This document shows, in pieces, positions 46,599 through 58,296 of a stretch of DNA of 64,000 bases. The notes beneath the pieces were generated by a model. That model saw only the letters and a program-made list of their open reading frames with translations, was not told the origin of the DNA and did not search any database. The DNA lies in assembly GCF_036669915.1 (NCBI RefSeq), contig NC_089312.1, positions 29,970,330-30,034,329 of the forward strand, in the 5' to 3' direction. The position numbers and the translations under genes were made by a program. How positions within the stretch are numbered: the first letter of the stretch is position 1; each line of letters starts with the position of its first letter. The stretch is from Pocillopora verrucosa (taxonomy: Eukaryota; Cnidaria; Anthozoa; Scleractinia; Pocilloporidae).

Positions 46599-49500
46599 TT
46601 AAATTAATTTTCCACAACTGGCATCACCCACTGGTTTGTCCTCCAAACTACAAATGTATTCAAATTCATCTGAAATGATAAAAGGGGAAATAAAATTTTA
46701 TGTTAACTTTTCGAGGTTTACAAAACATTTTGGGGAATAATTTGAGTGCAAATGACTTGAGAAGCAGTGAAACAATTAGTGACTTGAGAGTTACTTCATT
46801 CATTTGCTATGTTCTTTAAAGGAAAGTGCTTTGAAATTTGTGTGTGGCAAATATGAAAATGAAGAGGATAAGTTTCTTAAAAAAAAACTAAGGCTTGTCG
46901 CTGGGGTGTTACAGGATAATTTGGTTTTATAGCAACCGAGTTGATAGTTTAAATTGGCCATTCTGAAGAGTTTTCATAGCTGACATTTAGAGAGTTAAAA
47001 CTTCCTCATTCACTCCAACAACGACTTAACGCTGGAAATAAAATTAAATTATCTTGCAATGTGAAAATAGATATTTCACTAGTATGACAAAAGAAATAAA
47101 TATCAAGTTAACCTTGACTTTATCACTCTACTGGGTTCTTTACAAGCATTTTGAATGTGTACTTTTAAAGAAGTTTACTAATAAATGAGTAACTACATCA
47201 ACTAAGTAATTGCGTCATGTAGGTGTCATGCCAACGGCTAAACATAATTATAAAGTTAAATTTGGTGACTATTTTTTCACAAAAGACAAATTAAACAGAC
47301 ATCAAGTTGTTAACTATCTAATACAGTAGTACAATTTGCATGATTTACCTTCAGTAACAGGTTGAACTGATAGTCGGGCTGAAGTGAAGAGTGCCACTGA
47401 CTTTAATGGACCATTGGTTGCCTTGTGTTCCTATTAAACACAAAAACAAACCATCAACAAACAAACAGGTTACTCCAAGTGTTGCGTACTTGCAGAAAGC
47501 ATTTTACCAGTGAGAGCCAATGCTTTGCAGCTTTTGTTCTGATAAAGGGCTATGCTCCAAACATCAGCTTTGAAACTCTTTACAGTGACCCATTTACATC
47601 ATCAACTTGATTAATGATACTAAATTACCTTTTTATATTCTCCCTCTGACCCAGCACCACAGTTCCTTTAGTACCTGTAATCTATGCCATTTAAATTTAA
47701 GAATTTGTTCATGCTTAGCGTGCATATTTCGAGTTATGGATGCACACAGGAAGTTTGGAGAGCTTGAAAAATGTGTAAGAGTAGCTTGAATCACAGCGGA
47801 GAGCAACTCTAGCTTTTGAGAGCTCTCCAAACTTCCCAAGTGCATTCATAACTCAATATATACACAGCTAAAAGCATGAGCAAATTCTTTTATAACAGAG
47901 CGACAACAAGGATCTGCATGAAGAAGCCTTAATTGTGATAGAGTGCAAAATTCTCACAATGCACAAAAAAAAGGAAATAAATGCCCCTATTAGCTGGTCA
48001 AAAACACAGCACATTTTATACTTTGGTTTGAGCGAGAACATTTGATCCAGTTAACCGATAACTGTGAATGAAAAGCTCAAAATTTACAGGGAAAATGGAG
48101 AAAATCAAACCCAAATGTCATAAAGTGTCACTAAAAAAAATGCTCACGTCATCTTATTTATGCATGGACGTGCATAAATAAAGATTTTGTTCATAGCGGC
48201 TCAATAGGACTTATATAGGGGAAGCATGCGTGCTGTTATAAAATTACTTTATGGATGAGTGAGACAGCTTACTTGATGAAGAGCTTTCAGTTCTTGTAGA
48301 GAAATAAAGCGTTTCATCATACGGACAAACTTTACATCCACCTACAAAAAAAACCAGTAAATATCAAAAACACAGTTTGCACCAGAAGAGGTACTCAAAA
48401 AAGAGAGGCCTAATTTTCTGATGGTCTGTAAAATTCTCCTTCCAACTTGCCTTCTATTTCTTTTAAAACAAGGAGAATTTAATGTTGTATCAAAAGACAT
48501 GAAGCTTTGATCATTCTATGCTGCCCTTAATTAAGATACACCTTCAGTCATCACTCCTGCCATAGGATACTTTATAGTCAACCAATCCATTATGAATGCA
48601 ATACCTTTGTGAAAAAAGATAATACATTCAACCTTTCCTAAGTTTACAAGTCTTCTTTCAAAGTTATTTAATGTTGCCATTGCTACAACTTACCATGAAC
48701 CATTTGGGGTTCTCTTTCTTAGAATTCCTTAAAAAAAAATAAATAATGAATCACTAAATGTAGATCAACTAGTTAAATATATCAGCAGAACTTGAATGTT
48801 TGTTCACATTTCCTCTCTCACTATCCGTGATAACATAGTGAGTTACTGAGATTTGCATATGCACATTTTTTCAAAGGCACCACAAAATGACCTCATGCAT
48901 GGTAATAAAGGAAGGTGCTGACTATTAATTTTGTTATGATCATCCTCTAGAAGGATTGTGATGGCAGACCTTTGGAATACATACAAAAAAAACTTGTTGG
49001 TGAGCCTGCTGGTTCATGTATACAACAAACACCCAGCATACCGATATCAAAAATAGCACAGAGATACAAGTAGAGGACGAGAGGTGGGAATGGAAAGAAA
49101 AAAGATTTCATCTCAAATATTTGATCAATAATTTTGAAGCCTGTTATTACTTACGGGTCATAATGAGGATCTGCTTTATCAAATTGTGTATAGTCCACAT
49201 AACTTTCTTTGACAATCTACAGGTTCAAATGAAAGTATATCAGTTTCTAAATAATGGTTGGAAGATTGACCACACATGACCATAATACACTTTTCTGAAA
49301 TGGCTTGCTCTGGAAATCTGAAATCTGGATAAGTTTCATTTTGGATCACCTTCCCATCCTCCCCTAATTTTGTTATACTTCCTTGTCTCATCCCTGAATT
49401 CACTATGTACTCAAACAACCATCTTTGAGCAGTTTCATCCAAATCATTTTTTTCTAATGGAGATATATGTTACCTGGCTTCCCCCCCCCCCATTTTTTTT

Positions 49501-52500
49501 GTAATACAAACATCAAATTAACCAATATCTGCAAGATTTAGAGGACTGTGGAAGAGAGCAAGAGATTCTTCTCGTAGAGGAGGAAGTAAGCTGTAGACTC
49601 CTACATCTTTTGGGAAGATTTAGTCTGTAAAGTAGGTTGTCAACTATGGGGTTGAAACCCTCTTCAATGTGAGATTTTACCTCCACAATTGCAGCAATGC
49701 CAGGGTTTTTACAGTTACTGTGATAAAAGAATGCAAGGTGACCACTCTTCATTTGATCTCGCATAAAATTTCGAGCCTGAAATGAAAGTAGAATACAACC
49801 AAAAGAGATAAATTCCAAGTTCATTTGCAAAATTTACCAATCATTAAATAAATGCACCTTAGCAGAGATGAAATCATTTTGCTGAGCAATTTCTCTGGAA
49901 AAATTACATTCAACTGATGACTGAGTTGACCCTGAATATTTTGACCATAAAAAGGGACCCTTAAATATTTATTAATTTTTAAGAACTTGGTTCCTCTCAT
50001 CAGGTTTGAGCAAGAAAGGAAGCAAGAACTATTTTACTGTGTAATTTATTACAAATTGATGCTCCTCAAATAAAATATCTATATCTTAATTAATCCTTTG
50101 AGCCTCATTAGCAACTTGCTTCTAATCTCTCCGTGTGATATTACCTCCACATCACACATTAAAGTAACAAAAATATAGAAAACAATCACTAGAGAAGCTC
50201 TTGATTGTTAACCAAATTCTCCTTGCCAGCAACTTAGGAAATGTATAGAGAACAGTATGGAGAATATGCATAGTGATGTTAGGGTGTGAAGGTTCATAAT
50301 AGATGGGAAAATTTTCATATACCTGGTAATTTCTCACACCATCCCAGCAGGCTGTTTGATTGGGTTCTTTCTTTAAGTCCTCAATGCCAAACTAAGATAA
50401 TATTCAGAGAACACTCCTGATTACCACTTACTGTTATTAACCCTTTAAGTGATTAACAAGTAACTGCACCCTATAATAACTAAAAATTATCCAGCAAACA
50501 GGTCATGAGAATATTCAAACTTATCAGGTCAAAGTTGTTACATGTATCTTGATCTGACATCAAATTCTCAAAACTTATTTACAAGGAAATATGTAGCAGC
50601 TAAAGGAGAGAATTAACAATCAGATCTTGGGAGTTAAAGGGTTAAGTAAGATTTATATTAAGTGGCTGGATAATACATTAATTGTAAGATCATAAAAAAA
50701 TTATACATCTCACAAAGATACAGTGTAAGTGAAAGACATTTTCTTGGTTTTAGGCATAGGAGTGTGGATGGTGTGGCATTAGTAAAGGGGAATTGGAAAA
50801 TTAACTAGAATGATAAGTATAAAAAATGGTAATTCTACTAACTTAAAGACTGTGGCACACTTGAAGTTATTGAGAACTTTCATCTCCCATAAAATTGAAG
50901 GAACTTAAATAATGCAGAATAAATAAATGGATTTGGGTGAAATGAGGTAATGCTGGTGTAAACAGATTATCAAGGCTGAAAACACTTAAAATGTACAAAG
51001 GAAAAGAATCACAGCCTCACTTAAATTGTTTTATTATTGTAAATGTTGACTTCTAGAAGTAAGTTGTTGTACCTTTACATCTACTCCTTTCTCAAATCTG
51101 CTTTCAGGTTCAGATTTCATAAGCCATCTTGAGTATTGCACTTCCTGAAAAATTCAATGATTTAAAGTTGCAAATTCATCCCTTTTCATAAAGAAAAGTC
51201 ACCCACAGTCACTGACAAAAATATAATAGTAACTACTTTAGTTAAGAATGTCATTTGTTTCTTAATCTTTTGAGATATAGAAAGCATTGAAATAATATGA
51301 GTGGGGCCTATTTATACATTATCATATTCAGGTTTATTTGCTATTATACTTGGATTTGTTCTAGAAGTGGGAGGGGATTTTGTACAAACAGAAGAACCCC
51401 GCTAACTCAAACTCTGTTAACCTGAACCCCCCCTGTAACTCAAACAAGGTCTGATTTCTTTTCAACCCATTTTTTTCAATCATTTACTATCAGCTAACTC
51501 AAACACCCAGTAAATCAAACCATCTATTCTGTCCCTTGGGAGTTTGAGTTACCAGGGTTGTACTGTATATCATGACAAAGTTCTTAACCCTTTGGCTTGG
51601 AATGATTCATTGATTAATGAACTAAGTAACTTTTACTTCCTTTTGATTTTATTAACCAATTCTATTTAATATTAAAATAGTCTCGTAATAATTTTTCACT
51701 TAGATTCATTTATGCATATCTTATAAATTTATCTTGTAACAACAGACTGAGCAATAAGTCCAACAACATGTTACCTACTATGCTTTTTACACAATATCCT
51801 GTTTACAGGACACAAAAACTGTTGAGATCAGTAGTAACCGCACACTTACTTTTTTTGGAGTCTTGCTTGGTTTGGCACTCTCCTCTATGGAGAGAGTGCA
51901 GTTCATTAATTTATCAATAAACTGCATTTTCAAACAAAATTTAAACAATTCCCACAACATCTGTCATTTAACCTTGCTGGTAAAGTTAGATTCCCTTCCA
52001 GTAGTGTAGCAAGCAGCACCTAGAGTGCCATATAATACAAGCAGTCCCTCCTTTTAAGCAGAGTCTGTCATGCATGTCAAAAAAATTTTTGAAAAAATTT
52101 ATGTTTTAAGTGCCACAGGGAGCTCTTTTTACCTTTATTCTTTTACTATTATCATTTTTGACATCGCCAAAAAGGAGGGACTGTTTTGTTTAAAGGTGCT
52201 AAGACATCCCCCCACCCCCACCCCCACCCACCCCCATCAAGTAATGTGATGTCCTATTATTCCTATTATTATGTAATCAATGCAGCAAGATGAGGGAAAT
52301 ATTAATAACGTTCACTGTTTACGGCCTAGCACTCATTAAACGTTTTGGCTGTATCAAAATACACAAGCTCTTGAAGTCCTCCCTTTTCCTATAGTAAATA
52401 GTTCGAAATAGTAATTTCAGTAATTATTATGGCTCTCTGATGATAACACGTGACATACAGGGCGGTATAGTATTCGAAGCATACTAGCATGCAGGTTTCA

Positions 52501-52756
52501 AGTTCTGTGCAGATAGATAACATAACTTTCTCCTCGACTCCGATTAAGACTTCCGCTCAGGTTGTCGAAACGTCAATCACCACTACCGACAACAGTCCTC
52601 TTCAGGACTACACTCACCCAGACGATCAAACTACACTATTACATGTTACCCCCGAGTTCAAACCATTTACTGTATAACTAAATGTCTTACTCTACCTCTT
52701 TTTGCAGTTTTTGAATGTTTGTCACTGTCGACCTTCGGCTTCTTCTTAGGAGGCAT
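46599..52756 (-). CDS. THYN1: THYN1, EVE-domain nuclear protein, ten exons, complete
   Basis: Thymocyte nuclear protein 1 homolog. Exons: 52696-52756, 51850-51884, 51073-51144, 50323-50391, 49681-49776, 49155-49216, 48694-48727, 48273-48341, 47349-47430, 46599-46669; 651 nt, 216 aa plus stop (vertebrate about 225). The first 36 residues are Lys-rich (MPPKKKPKVD), a likely nuclear signal. The EVE (PUA-like) domain follows: SRWLMKSEPESRFEKGVDVK, TACWDGVRNYQ, ARNFMRDQMKSG, LAFFYHSNCKNPGIAAIVE, then VDVKFVRMMKRFISLQELK and SVALFTSARLSVQPVT. EVE domains in this family are proposed to bind modified nucleobases; here that is inference. Introns carry MITEs and two decayed hammerhead-bearing relics. 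Confidence 0.95.
47450..47620 (+). mobile_element. PLE terminal relic with decayed hammerhead
   Basis: In a THYN1 intron. Plus-strand CTGATAAAGGGCTATGCTCC followed by AAACATCAGC lines up with the 24270 ribozyme, but CUGANGA has become CUGAUAA and GAAA has become CAAA. The flank GAAACTCTTTACAGTG matches the usual continuation of such ends. Confidence 0.55.
47700..47888. repeat. MITE with ~65-bp inverted repeats
   Basis: Left arm CATGCTTAGCG..GAGTTATGGATGCAC..GGAAGTTTGGAGAGC and right arm GCTCTCCAAACTTCC..GTGCATTCATAACTC..AGCATGAGCAAATTC. In a THYN1 intron. Confidence 0.7.
50090..50297 (-). repeat. MITE family C, copy 3 (reversed)
   Basis: Reverse complement of 43342-43530: GTTAACCAAATTCTCCTTG, TATAGAGAACAGTATGGAGA. 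Lies in the THYN1 intron between exons 4 and 5. Confidence 0.65.
50437..50645 (-). repeat. MITE family B, copy 2 (reversed)
   Basis: TTAACCCTTTAAG to GGGAGTTAAAGGGTTAA; interior GAGAATATTCAAACTTATC and ATATGTAGCAGCTAAAGGAG are reverse complements of 25731-25943. Lies in THYN1 intron 3. Confidence 0.65.
51389..51567. repeat. Pogo/Tigger-like MITE in THYN1 intron 2
   Basis: Ends CAGAAGAACCCCGCTAACTC and GAGTTACCAGGGTTGTACTG are imperfect inverted repeats next to TA, with internal AACTCAAAC motifs. This matches the look of Tigger-derived ends. Confidence 0.55.
52489..52675 (+). mobile_element. Hammerhead-bearing repeat relic in THYN1 intron 1
   Basis: Contains GTTGTCGAAACGTCAATCAC and CAGTCCTCTTCAGGACTACA. 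The expected upstream core CUGAAGA is mutated (CCGATTAAGA), so the ribozyme is decayed. The small open frame across it is a by-product. Confidence 0.5.
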
Positions 52757-52967
52757 CTTGAATCCCCTCCTAGCGCGCGCGGTGTCGGCTCTCTAGACTG
52801 AGCCCGCATTTCTTTCGTCTATTTCATGTGGTAACGCAATCCAGTGGTTTGCTTAACCGTCACGTCGATTTCTTAAAGAGACCTTGAGCTCTCCAGGGTA
52901 TTAGCGGGCTTCTGATTTATCCGTACATGCGCACAGTTCTCAGATATGAAAGAAAACGATGGCAATC

Positions 52968-53028
52968 TCGAGTACCGGGTCATTTTGGCTCCTTGGCAGC
53001 GGAGAAGCCAAAATGACCCTGGACTCGA
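52968..53028. repeat. Perfect-looking hairpin upstream of THYN1
   Basis: Arms TCTCGAGTACCGGGTCATTT..GGCT and its near reverse complement AGCCAAAATGACCC..CTCGAGA, about 24 bp each, around CCTTGGCAGCGGAG. About 210 bp upstream of the THYN1 start. Confidence 0.65.
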
Positions 53029-53179
53029 GAGTGACACGATAGTGAAAACACGTAGCTTGGCTACGGTCATGATAAAACTCGTTGTTTGTATTTTGACTCG
53101 CCCAACAGGCTCGTCAAAGGTATATTTGTAAAAATACTCAGCTGTACTGACACACCAAAACGTATAATAATAAGGCCCT

Positions 53180-53875
53180 ATATATATATATAATTGTGGG
53201 AAATTGTACCAAATGCTGTAGGAAAGTGCTCAATACACGTGAGTGTAGAGCGAAACACAATTCAAAATGACTAAAATGAAACACGCATGATTCTCTGTTA
53301 CTCTGAGTTTCATGCTTACGCACTCGTCAGACAGATTTAATGAAAAACATTCTTGTAGGCTAATTTATATATAGAAAAAAAAAGGTAGCTGCTGATTACA
53401 ATAGGTTTTTGTAATATAATAGGTGAGAAAAAGCGAAAATTACAATGGATGTGGGTGTATTAATGAAGGACAATGGGGCAGTAGGTGTGAATATATTGAC
53501 GAAAGTCTATTGTAGCAGGGAGGCGTCAGATGTTCTTTAAGTAAAACTTGTTTTCGTGACGCCATTTAGATATAAGTTCGGATCTTTTATTCCGCAAGTT
53601 GTTGCTGTTGGACTTAATAATCATGAGTTTTTCGGTCAGGCAAAGGTCGCATCTTTTCGTCGTGTTGTTGTAGGGCCTGGCTCTTGCAATAATGGACCAT
53701 TTTATGTTGAAGTTTACAGAGTTGTCCTTCAGTTGCCAGATGTATTTGGATAGTTCAGTGCTGTTAGTGTATTTTCTGTGTCGGAATGTAACCTTGTGTT
53801 GATTAAATCTTTGTTTAAAAGCTCCTTCGGTCAGTCCAATGTAGTTCTTAGGGGTCGTTTTGCCACATGCAGACT
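53180..53875 (-). mobile_element. PLE 3' segment: GIY-YIG, 3' end, hammerhead
   Basis: Minus-strand half of a rearranged PLE. From about 53873 down to a stop at 53526-53528 it encodes STACGKTTPKNYIGLTEG, FKQRFNQHKVTFRHRKY, ELSKYIWQLKD and KRCDLCLTEK, the GIY-YIG endonuclease of the YRDD-type PLE family. Then come about 180 bp of 3' sequence, a hammerhead motif and a TA-rich end. It is joined tail-out to an RT segment on the other strand. Confidence 0.82.
53296..53340 (-). ncRNA. Hammerhead ribozyme motif in PLE end
   Basis: Minus strand: UCUGU, core CUGACGA, stem II GUGC-GUAA-GCAU, GAAAC, then CUC and an ACAGA that can close stem I with UCUGU. Core and stem II are good; stem I needs an internal loop. 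Confidence 0.65.
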
Positions 53876-54750
53876 TATTAACCCAGCCAAAAGTGAAATC
53901 GGACGTTTAAGCAAACATATACTCGAGAATATCAACACTACTGTCAGACAAAAAAACTGGACTTAACCAATGGAAAAACTCCTACTCAGTGATCAACTTG
54001 TTCTCTGATATTCAACACAAGAACCAACACACTTTTGATGTCTTCGACATTGAAAACTTTCATCCATCTATCACCGAAAAGCTATTAACAGACTCTATCT
54101 GCTTTTCCAAACAATCCACTACTATATCGGATCTTGACATTAACATTATTATGCACTCAAGGAAATCACTACTTTTCAACAACGGTACGGCCTGGATCAA
54201 AAAAAAAGGTCCTTTGATGTTACCATGGGTAGCTACGACGGCGCGGAAGTTTGCGAATTAGTCGGTTTATTTATTCTCTGCGGTTTAGGTAACACCTACG
54301 GAAAAGAATGCATTGGTCTGTACAGAGACGACGGACTTGCCGTATTCAAAAACATCTCTGGACCACGAGCCGAAAGAATTAGGAAAGACATTACCAGTCA
54401 TTTCAAGAACAACGGACTCAATATCACTATACAGACCAACTTGAAAATCGTCAACTATCTCGATGTCACATTTAATCTCAACAATGGAACGTACTGCCCT
54501 TACAGAAAGCCTAACAACCAGCCGCTATACATCAATGCAAAGTCAAACCACCCTCCCAACATAATCAAGCAACTACTTGACTCCTTCAGCCGTAGAATAT
54601 CTGATAACTCCTGCAACGAAGACGAATTCAACAAGGCTATGACGGAATACGAAACTGCCCTCAAATCCAGCGGACATAAAATTTTCTCCTCAGATCAAGA
54701 CCTGCTCCTTGTCGAAAGCAAAAAGAAAAAAAAAAAAAGAAAAAGAAAAA
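53876..54750 (+). pseudogene. PLE RT segment, YRDD type, inverted half
   Basis: Plus-strand RT: INPAKSEIGRLSKHILENIN, FDVFDIENFHPSITEKLL, then after a one-base shift in an A-run near 54200 FDVTMGSYDGAEVCELVG, the catalytic LYRDDGLAVFK, LKIVNYLDVTFNLNNGTY and SNHPPNIIKQLLDSFS. It also has a stop near 53964. The frame ends in an A-rich stretch at about 54720-54750. Relative to the endonuclease half it is inverted and lies upstream of it on the minus strand. Non-functional. Confidence 0.82.
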
Positions 54751-54767
54751 TCATTTTTGTCCATTAC

Positions 54768-54857
54768 CTTGGGCAGTGCAAGTTCTTGATCAAGGCCGAT
54801 GTCTAAGTGAGGGATAGCAGCAATGCTTGCAAACAGGAGACCAATGAAGAGGGCAAT
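54768..54857 (-). pseudogene. NPC1: NPC1-like exon (VDIGLDQ region)
   Basis: 30 codons with an AG acceptor side (GTAAAG|ATT) and donor K|GTAATG: IALFIGLLFASIAAI then HLDIGLDQELALPK. This matches the transmembrane stretch and following IGLDQ-L-P of NPC1, the lysosomal cholesterol transporter, in the second half of the protein. The intron side runs into the PLE insertion about 20 bp after the donor. The following exons are not found to the left, so the gene is broken. Confidence 0.7.
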
Positions 54858-55403
54858 CTTTACAAGCAAATAATGAAAAAAAAAGTCTAAGTCTGACATA
54901 CATGGTATAAGTCACATTGACAATAGTGCACAATCATCAGTATACAATTAATGTCGCAGTAACAGAAGAAAAGAAACTACAGTACTACTTGTGGATACTG
55001 CAGCACCCTCACACACATCAAGCATGTGTAATTACTTACATAACGTGAAGTTATACGCATGCATGTAATCAAATGAATGCATTTCAATTTGGTCTTTGTC
55101 ATTTGCTACAATTGCAGATGTGTGTGTACTCTTACACATGAATGCCATCACAATGGAAATTGGTGTTTTTTACTAAAAAAAAACAACAACAACAAAAAAT
55201 TGGAAATATGTACACATGACAAGATGCCAAAACAGTTTTTCAGAACTACAGAGCATAGTTCATGAAAAAATGGACACATAATCAGTTAGTTGTGCACTGA
55301 AGTTCAAAATGGGTTGGATGATTATTTCTAGCACCTTTGATTATTTCAAACACCAAGCTGCCCTAAAGTCAGGGTATTTGGGATCATTGCAGTGGTAACC
55401 CAC

Positions 55404-55568
55404 GCTGGTTAAGCAATTGTTCAGGTTGGTTTTGCTATTTTGAAAATATTGAAAGACACTTTGTATGGTACAAGCTTGAATTTGAGAAGCCAAAGGCTGG
55501 AAGCAGATATCTTGCAATGTGATGTTTGTGTCTTCATGGTGAACTTTTTCGTTCTGAAGATCTAATAC
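55404..55568 (-). pseudogene. NPC1: NPC1-like exon (TLQDIC region)
   Basis: 55 codons, phase 0 to 0, acceptor TTTTTAG|GTA and donor AGC|GTGGGT: starts VLDLQNEK, then NITLQDICFQPLA and CTIQSVFQYFQNSKTNLN. This corresponds to the middle lumenal domain of NPC1. In intact NPC1 several exons, including the sterol-sensing domain, separate it from the exon at 54768-54857; here only about 550 bp of non-coding DNA does. A truncated duplicate is the best explanation. Confidence 0.75.
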
Positions 55569-56578
55569 CTAAAAATAGACATAAAAATATTATAAAGACT
55601 GTTGAATCCCTTTCTTTTTTTTGATCAATCTCTGAATGTTGAGTATAGCAGTTAAAATATGTTGTTTGCCTTTGCTATAACATCTGCAAACGGTTATCAA
55701 CACTCGTCAATAGCAGAAATTAGGGACATTTTTCTCCCTCGGTGAATTCGGTCAGTGGTTTCGTCAAGTACTACTACGCATGCACTTTGAGATCAGATTT
55801 CATGTTTCATTTCAACATGGCTCGGAGCTTTAGTCGATCACAAGGTTTTAAATACTCTTTCCACCGTAGTTTTTTAAAAACATATTTTAAAGCAAGAAGA
55901 AGTGGATCTAAAGTTTATTTTTCGAGAGACTGATTAGCTTGAGAAGATCAAAGAACGAGGTATGAAATGTTCGAACAGTTGATACAAAAATATTATAGTT
56001 GACAAAAATTAATGTGATAGTTAAAGGTTTTTTTATTAACAAACAAAATTTATTTTTAACAATTTCAGGACTTTGAGATCGCGTGAAATAGAAGAATTGC
56101 CCTCTATGGACCAGCACATGGGAACCTTCAGCTCATTTGAGTGAGCAACTTAGCAGGTACTAGACTAAGTTTGTTTTCAGAAAGTGCTAGAAATAATCAT
56201 CCGTGCATGCAGCTTGGGTCCACACCAGGCCTGGGTCCACACAAAGCTTATGCTTTCTTTTAATTAACAATCTTAGAGGGCCTTATACAGCAACCCTCCT
56301 GTTTCTGTGCAAAGGCTACAGCGTGTGTCAGCCTCGTTTCTGAAAGGCATCCTATCTATCCTTAAGTCGAATGCAATCAAAGTTAACTATTCCTCTGAGT
56401 TGAGACAGAGGATCATGATATTGTTAGATATGATTTTAGATGAAGAGATAAAAAAGCACAGAATGGAGTTAGCATGCTCTATGAAAAGGACGATTTTTCT
56501 CGCCTAGAGCTTCCTCCATATTGGTGGTATTATTTAAATAATTTTGGAGAAGGAAGAGCAGTTGACTTTCCTATTAAG
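55569..56578. other. No recognised gene; one unassigned open frame
   Basis: No further NPC1-like exon was found here. A plus-strand frame about 56290-56503 encodes QRLQRVSASFLKGILSILK and ELRQRIMILLDMILDEEIKK, helical and protein-like, but without a family match or clear partner exons. Confidence 0.3.
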
Positions 56579-56788
56579 TTAACCCTTTAACTCCCTGATC
56601 AAATTTGTCATTCTCCTTACTGTCAAGTATACAATTCTTGTAATGTTAGTTCAGAGAATTTAGCATTGGATCAACTAATTATCCCCAAATTAACATTTTT
56701 CTATATTCTCATCACTTATCTAGTTGATCTTGTGTTGATATTGTAAGGAGAAATTCTATCTTTGTCACTCATGGGAGTTAAAAGGTTA
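56579..56788 (+). repeat. MITE family A copy
   Basis: GTTAACCCTTTAACTCCC to GGGAGTTAAAAGGTTAA, interior CATTCTCCTTACTGTCAAG and TGATATTGTAAGGAGAAATT. Clear inverted ends. Confidence 0.7.
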
Positions 56789-57469
56789 AAAATTGTCCTT
56801 ACTCATTCAAAAAAGTGTTTCATGTCATGTACTGTTTAAATCAAATTAGTGCCAAATTTTCCAGCTGAGAAAGTTGTGTTATATCTCAACAGAATTGTAA
56901 CATGCCCTTTTCTCTCTATTGCAGAGCTTTATGGCCTCTTGCCTGTGTTCCAGAAGAAGAACATCCAGAGCAGCACCTTCAAGAGAAACACAACTTAATG
57001 TCACATTATGATGTTAAGCCATGATAGCTGATGATAGTTTTAACTTTCATTCACTATCATTTATTATCATGTTTGCATTCAAATGGTTCATGATAATTGA
57101 CGATAGTTGACAAAATCATGCAAAGAGATGGCATAATTGTAAACAAATATGGCGTGTGCCGAGGTCAGCAATATTGATGGCATTAATAATTTCTGTAAAC
57201 CAAATTTGATAGCTATTTTAGTCAATTTAACATTTGCCATTTAGGTTTCCACAATATTGCTACACTTTGCCCTTATCAGTTCTAATCTGTCATTTTTGTA
57301 ATGGCGGGAATTTAGAAATTGTATACATTCAGGGTTTATTCATCCATCAAAGGATCATCGTTTATTTTATTTTGTTTACTCTGGAGTCACCAGGCCTATA
57401 TCTGCAAAAATCACATCCAGAGGATCAGAGTTCTACTGGTGAGTTCACTTCACTTTGATTTTTGTCTCT

Positions 57470-57512
57470 TTTTCAAAAAAAAAAAAAAGAAAGAAAGAAA
57501 AAAAAAAAACAT
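57470..57512. repeat. A-rich simple repeat
   Basis: Poly-A broken by a few G. The stretch 56789-58296 around it shows no supported gene. Confidence 0.6.
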
Positions 57513-58296
57513 TTGGCAGTTAAGTGTATTACCAGTGTAACATGTAGTGACAAACTGTCACTTCTTTGTTTTTGCTTCCATGTTTGATTGTTTCTTTGTC
57601 TTTTCTAAAAAATACAGATCATTTTGTCTAGCTTGGGTAACTTGCTTTACAATTTGAGAAAGTGGAGTTATAATGTAATTAAGGGGTTTTTTTTAGTTGG
57701 CTTGACTGAGTATTTTATACGGACTGTAATCTCATCGTCGTTTTGGCTTTCTTTTGTTTACTTTTTACCTAAATTTTGTCTGTTTGTTTATTGATTTTTC
57801 TTGTTTTGCCAAAGGTCATCCTCGGGCCCATGCGTTTTGGCTACCACACATGTCTCACTAAGTGTTCAACCACTGGTTCCTTGCTGTCACACTCCTTCGA
57901 AATCCCTCTTTTGTCAAATAGCGCTGGTGGTGTTTCAGAAGAAGAGAAGCCAAAATATGTTGCGTTTCTTCAGTAGATGTAATTCATGAATCCGCTACAC
58001 CAATCTGATCTATATAATTTTTTCCCAAATCATTTCATCCAGTAATAAAAATAGAACTGCCTGCTGAAGAAACAATTGGAAGGGTTATTAGTCTCACTGG
58101 CCACATTCTTCTATTCCAATACTTACAGCTCTGTTGTAGTCTTATATGAGAGGTTAACATCTGTATATAATGTCATATATAGGTAGCAGTTTGTAACAGC
58201 GTGAAAATGCACCTGTCTGCTACTGCTGTATTGCAATTCTCAAAGCTCTTTTTGTTCCTTGCCAAAAAAGGGTGAACCCTCTCCTGCCTTGCCTGA

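Noticed and set aside
54690-54899. Signal-peptide start of a secreted protein (IALFIGLLFASIAAIP)
   Set aside because: No ATG in a sensible place, and the following IGLDQEL-LP matches the NPC1 transmembrane exon better.
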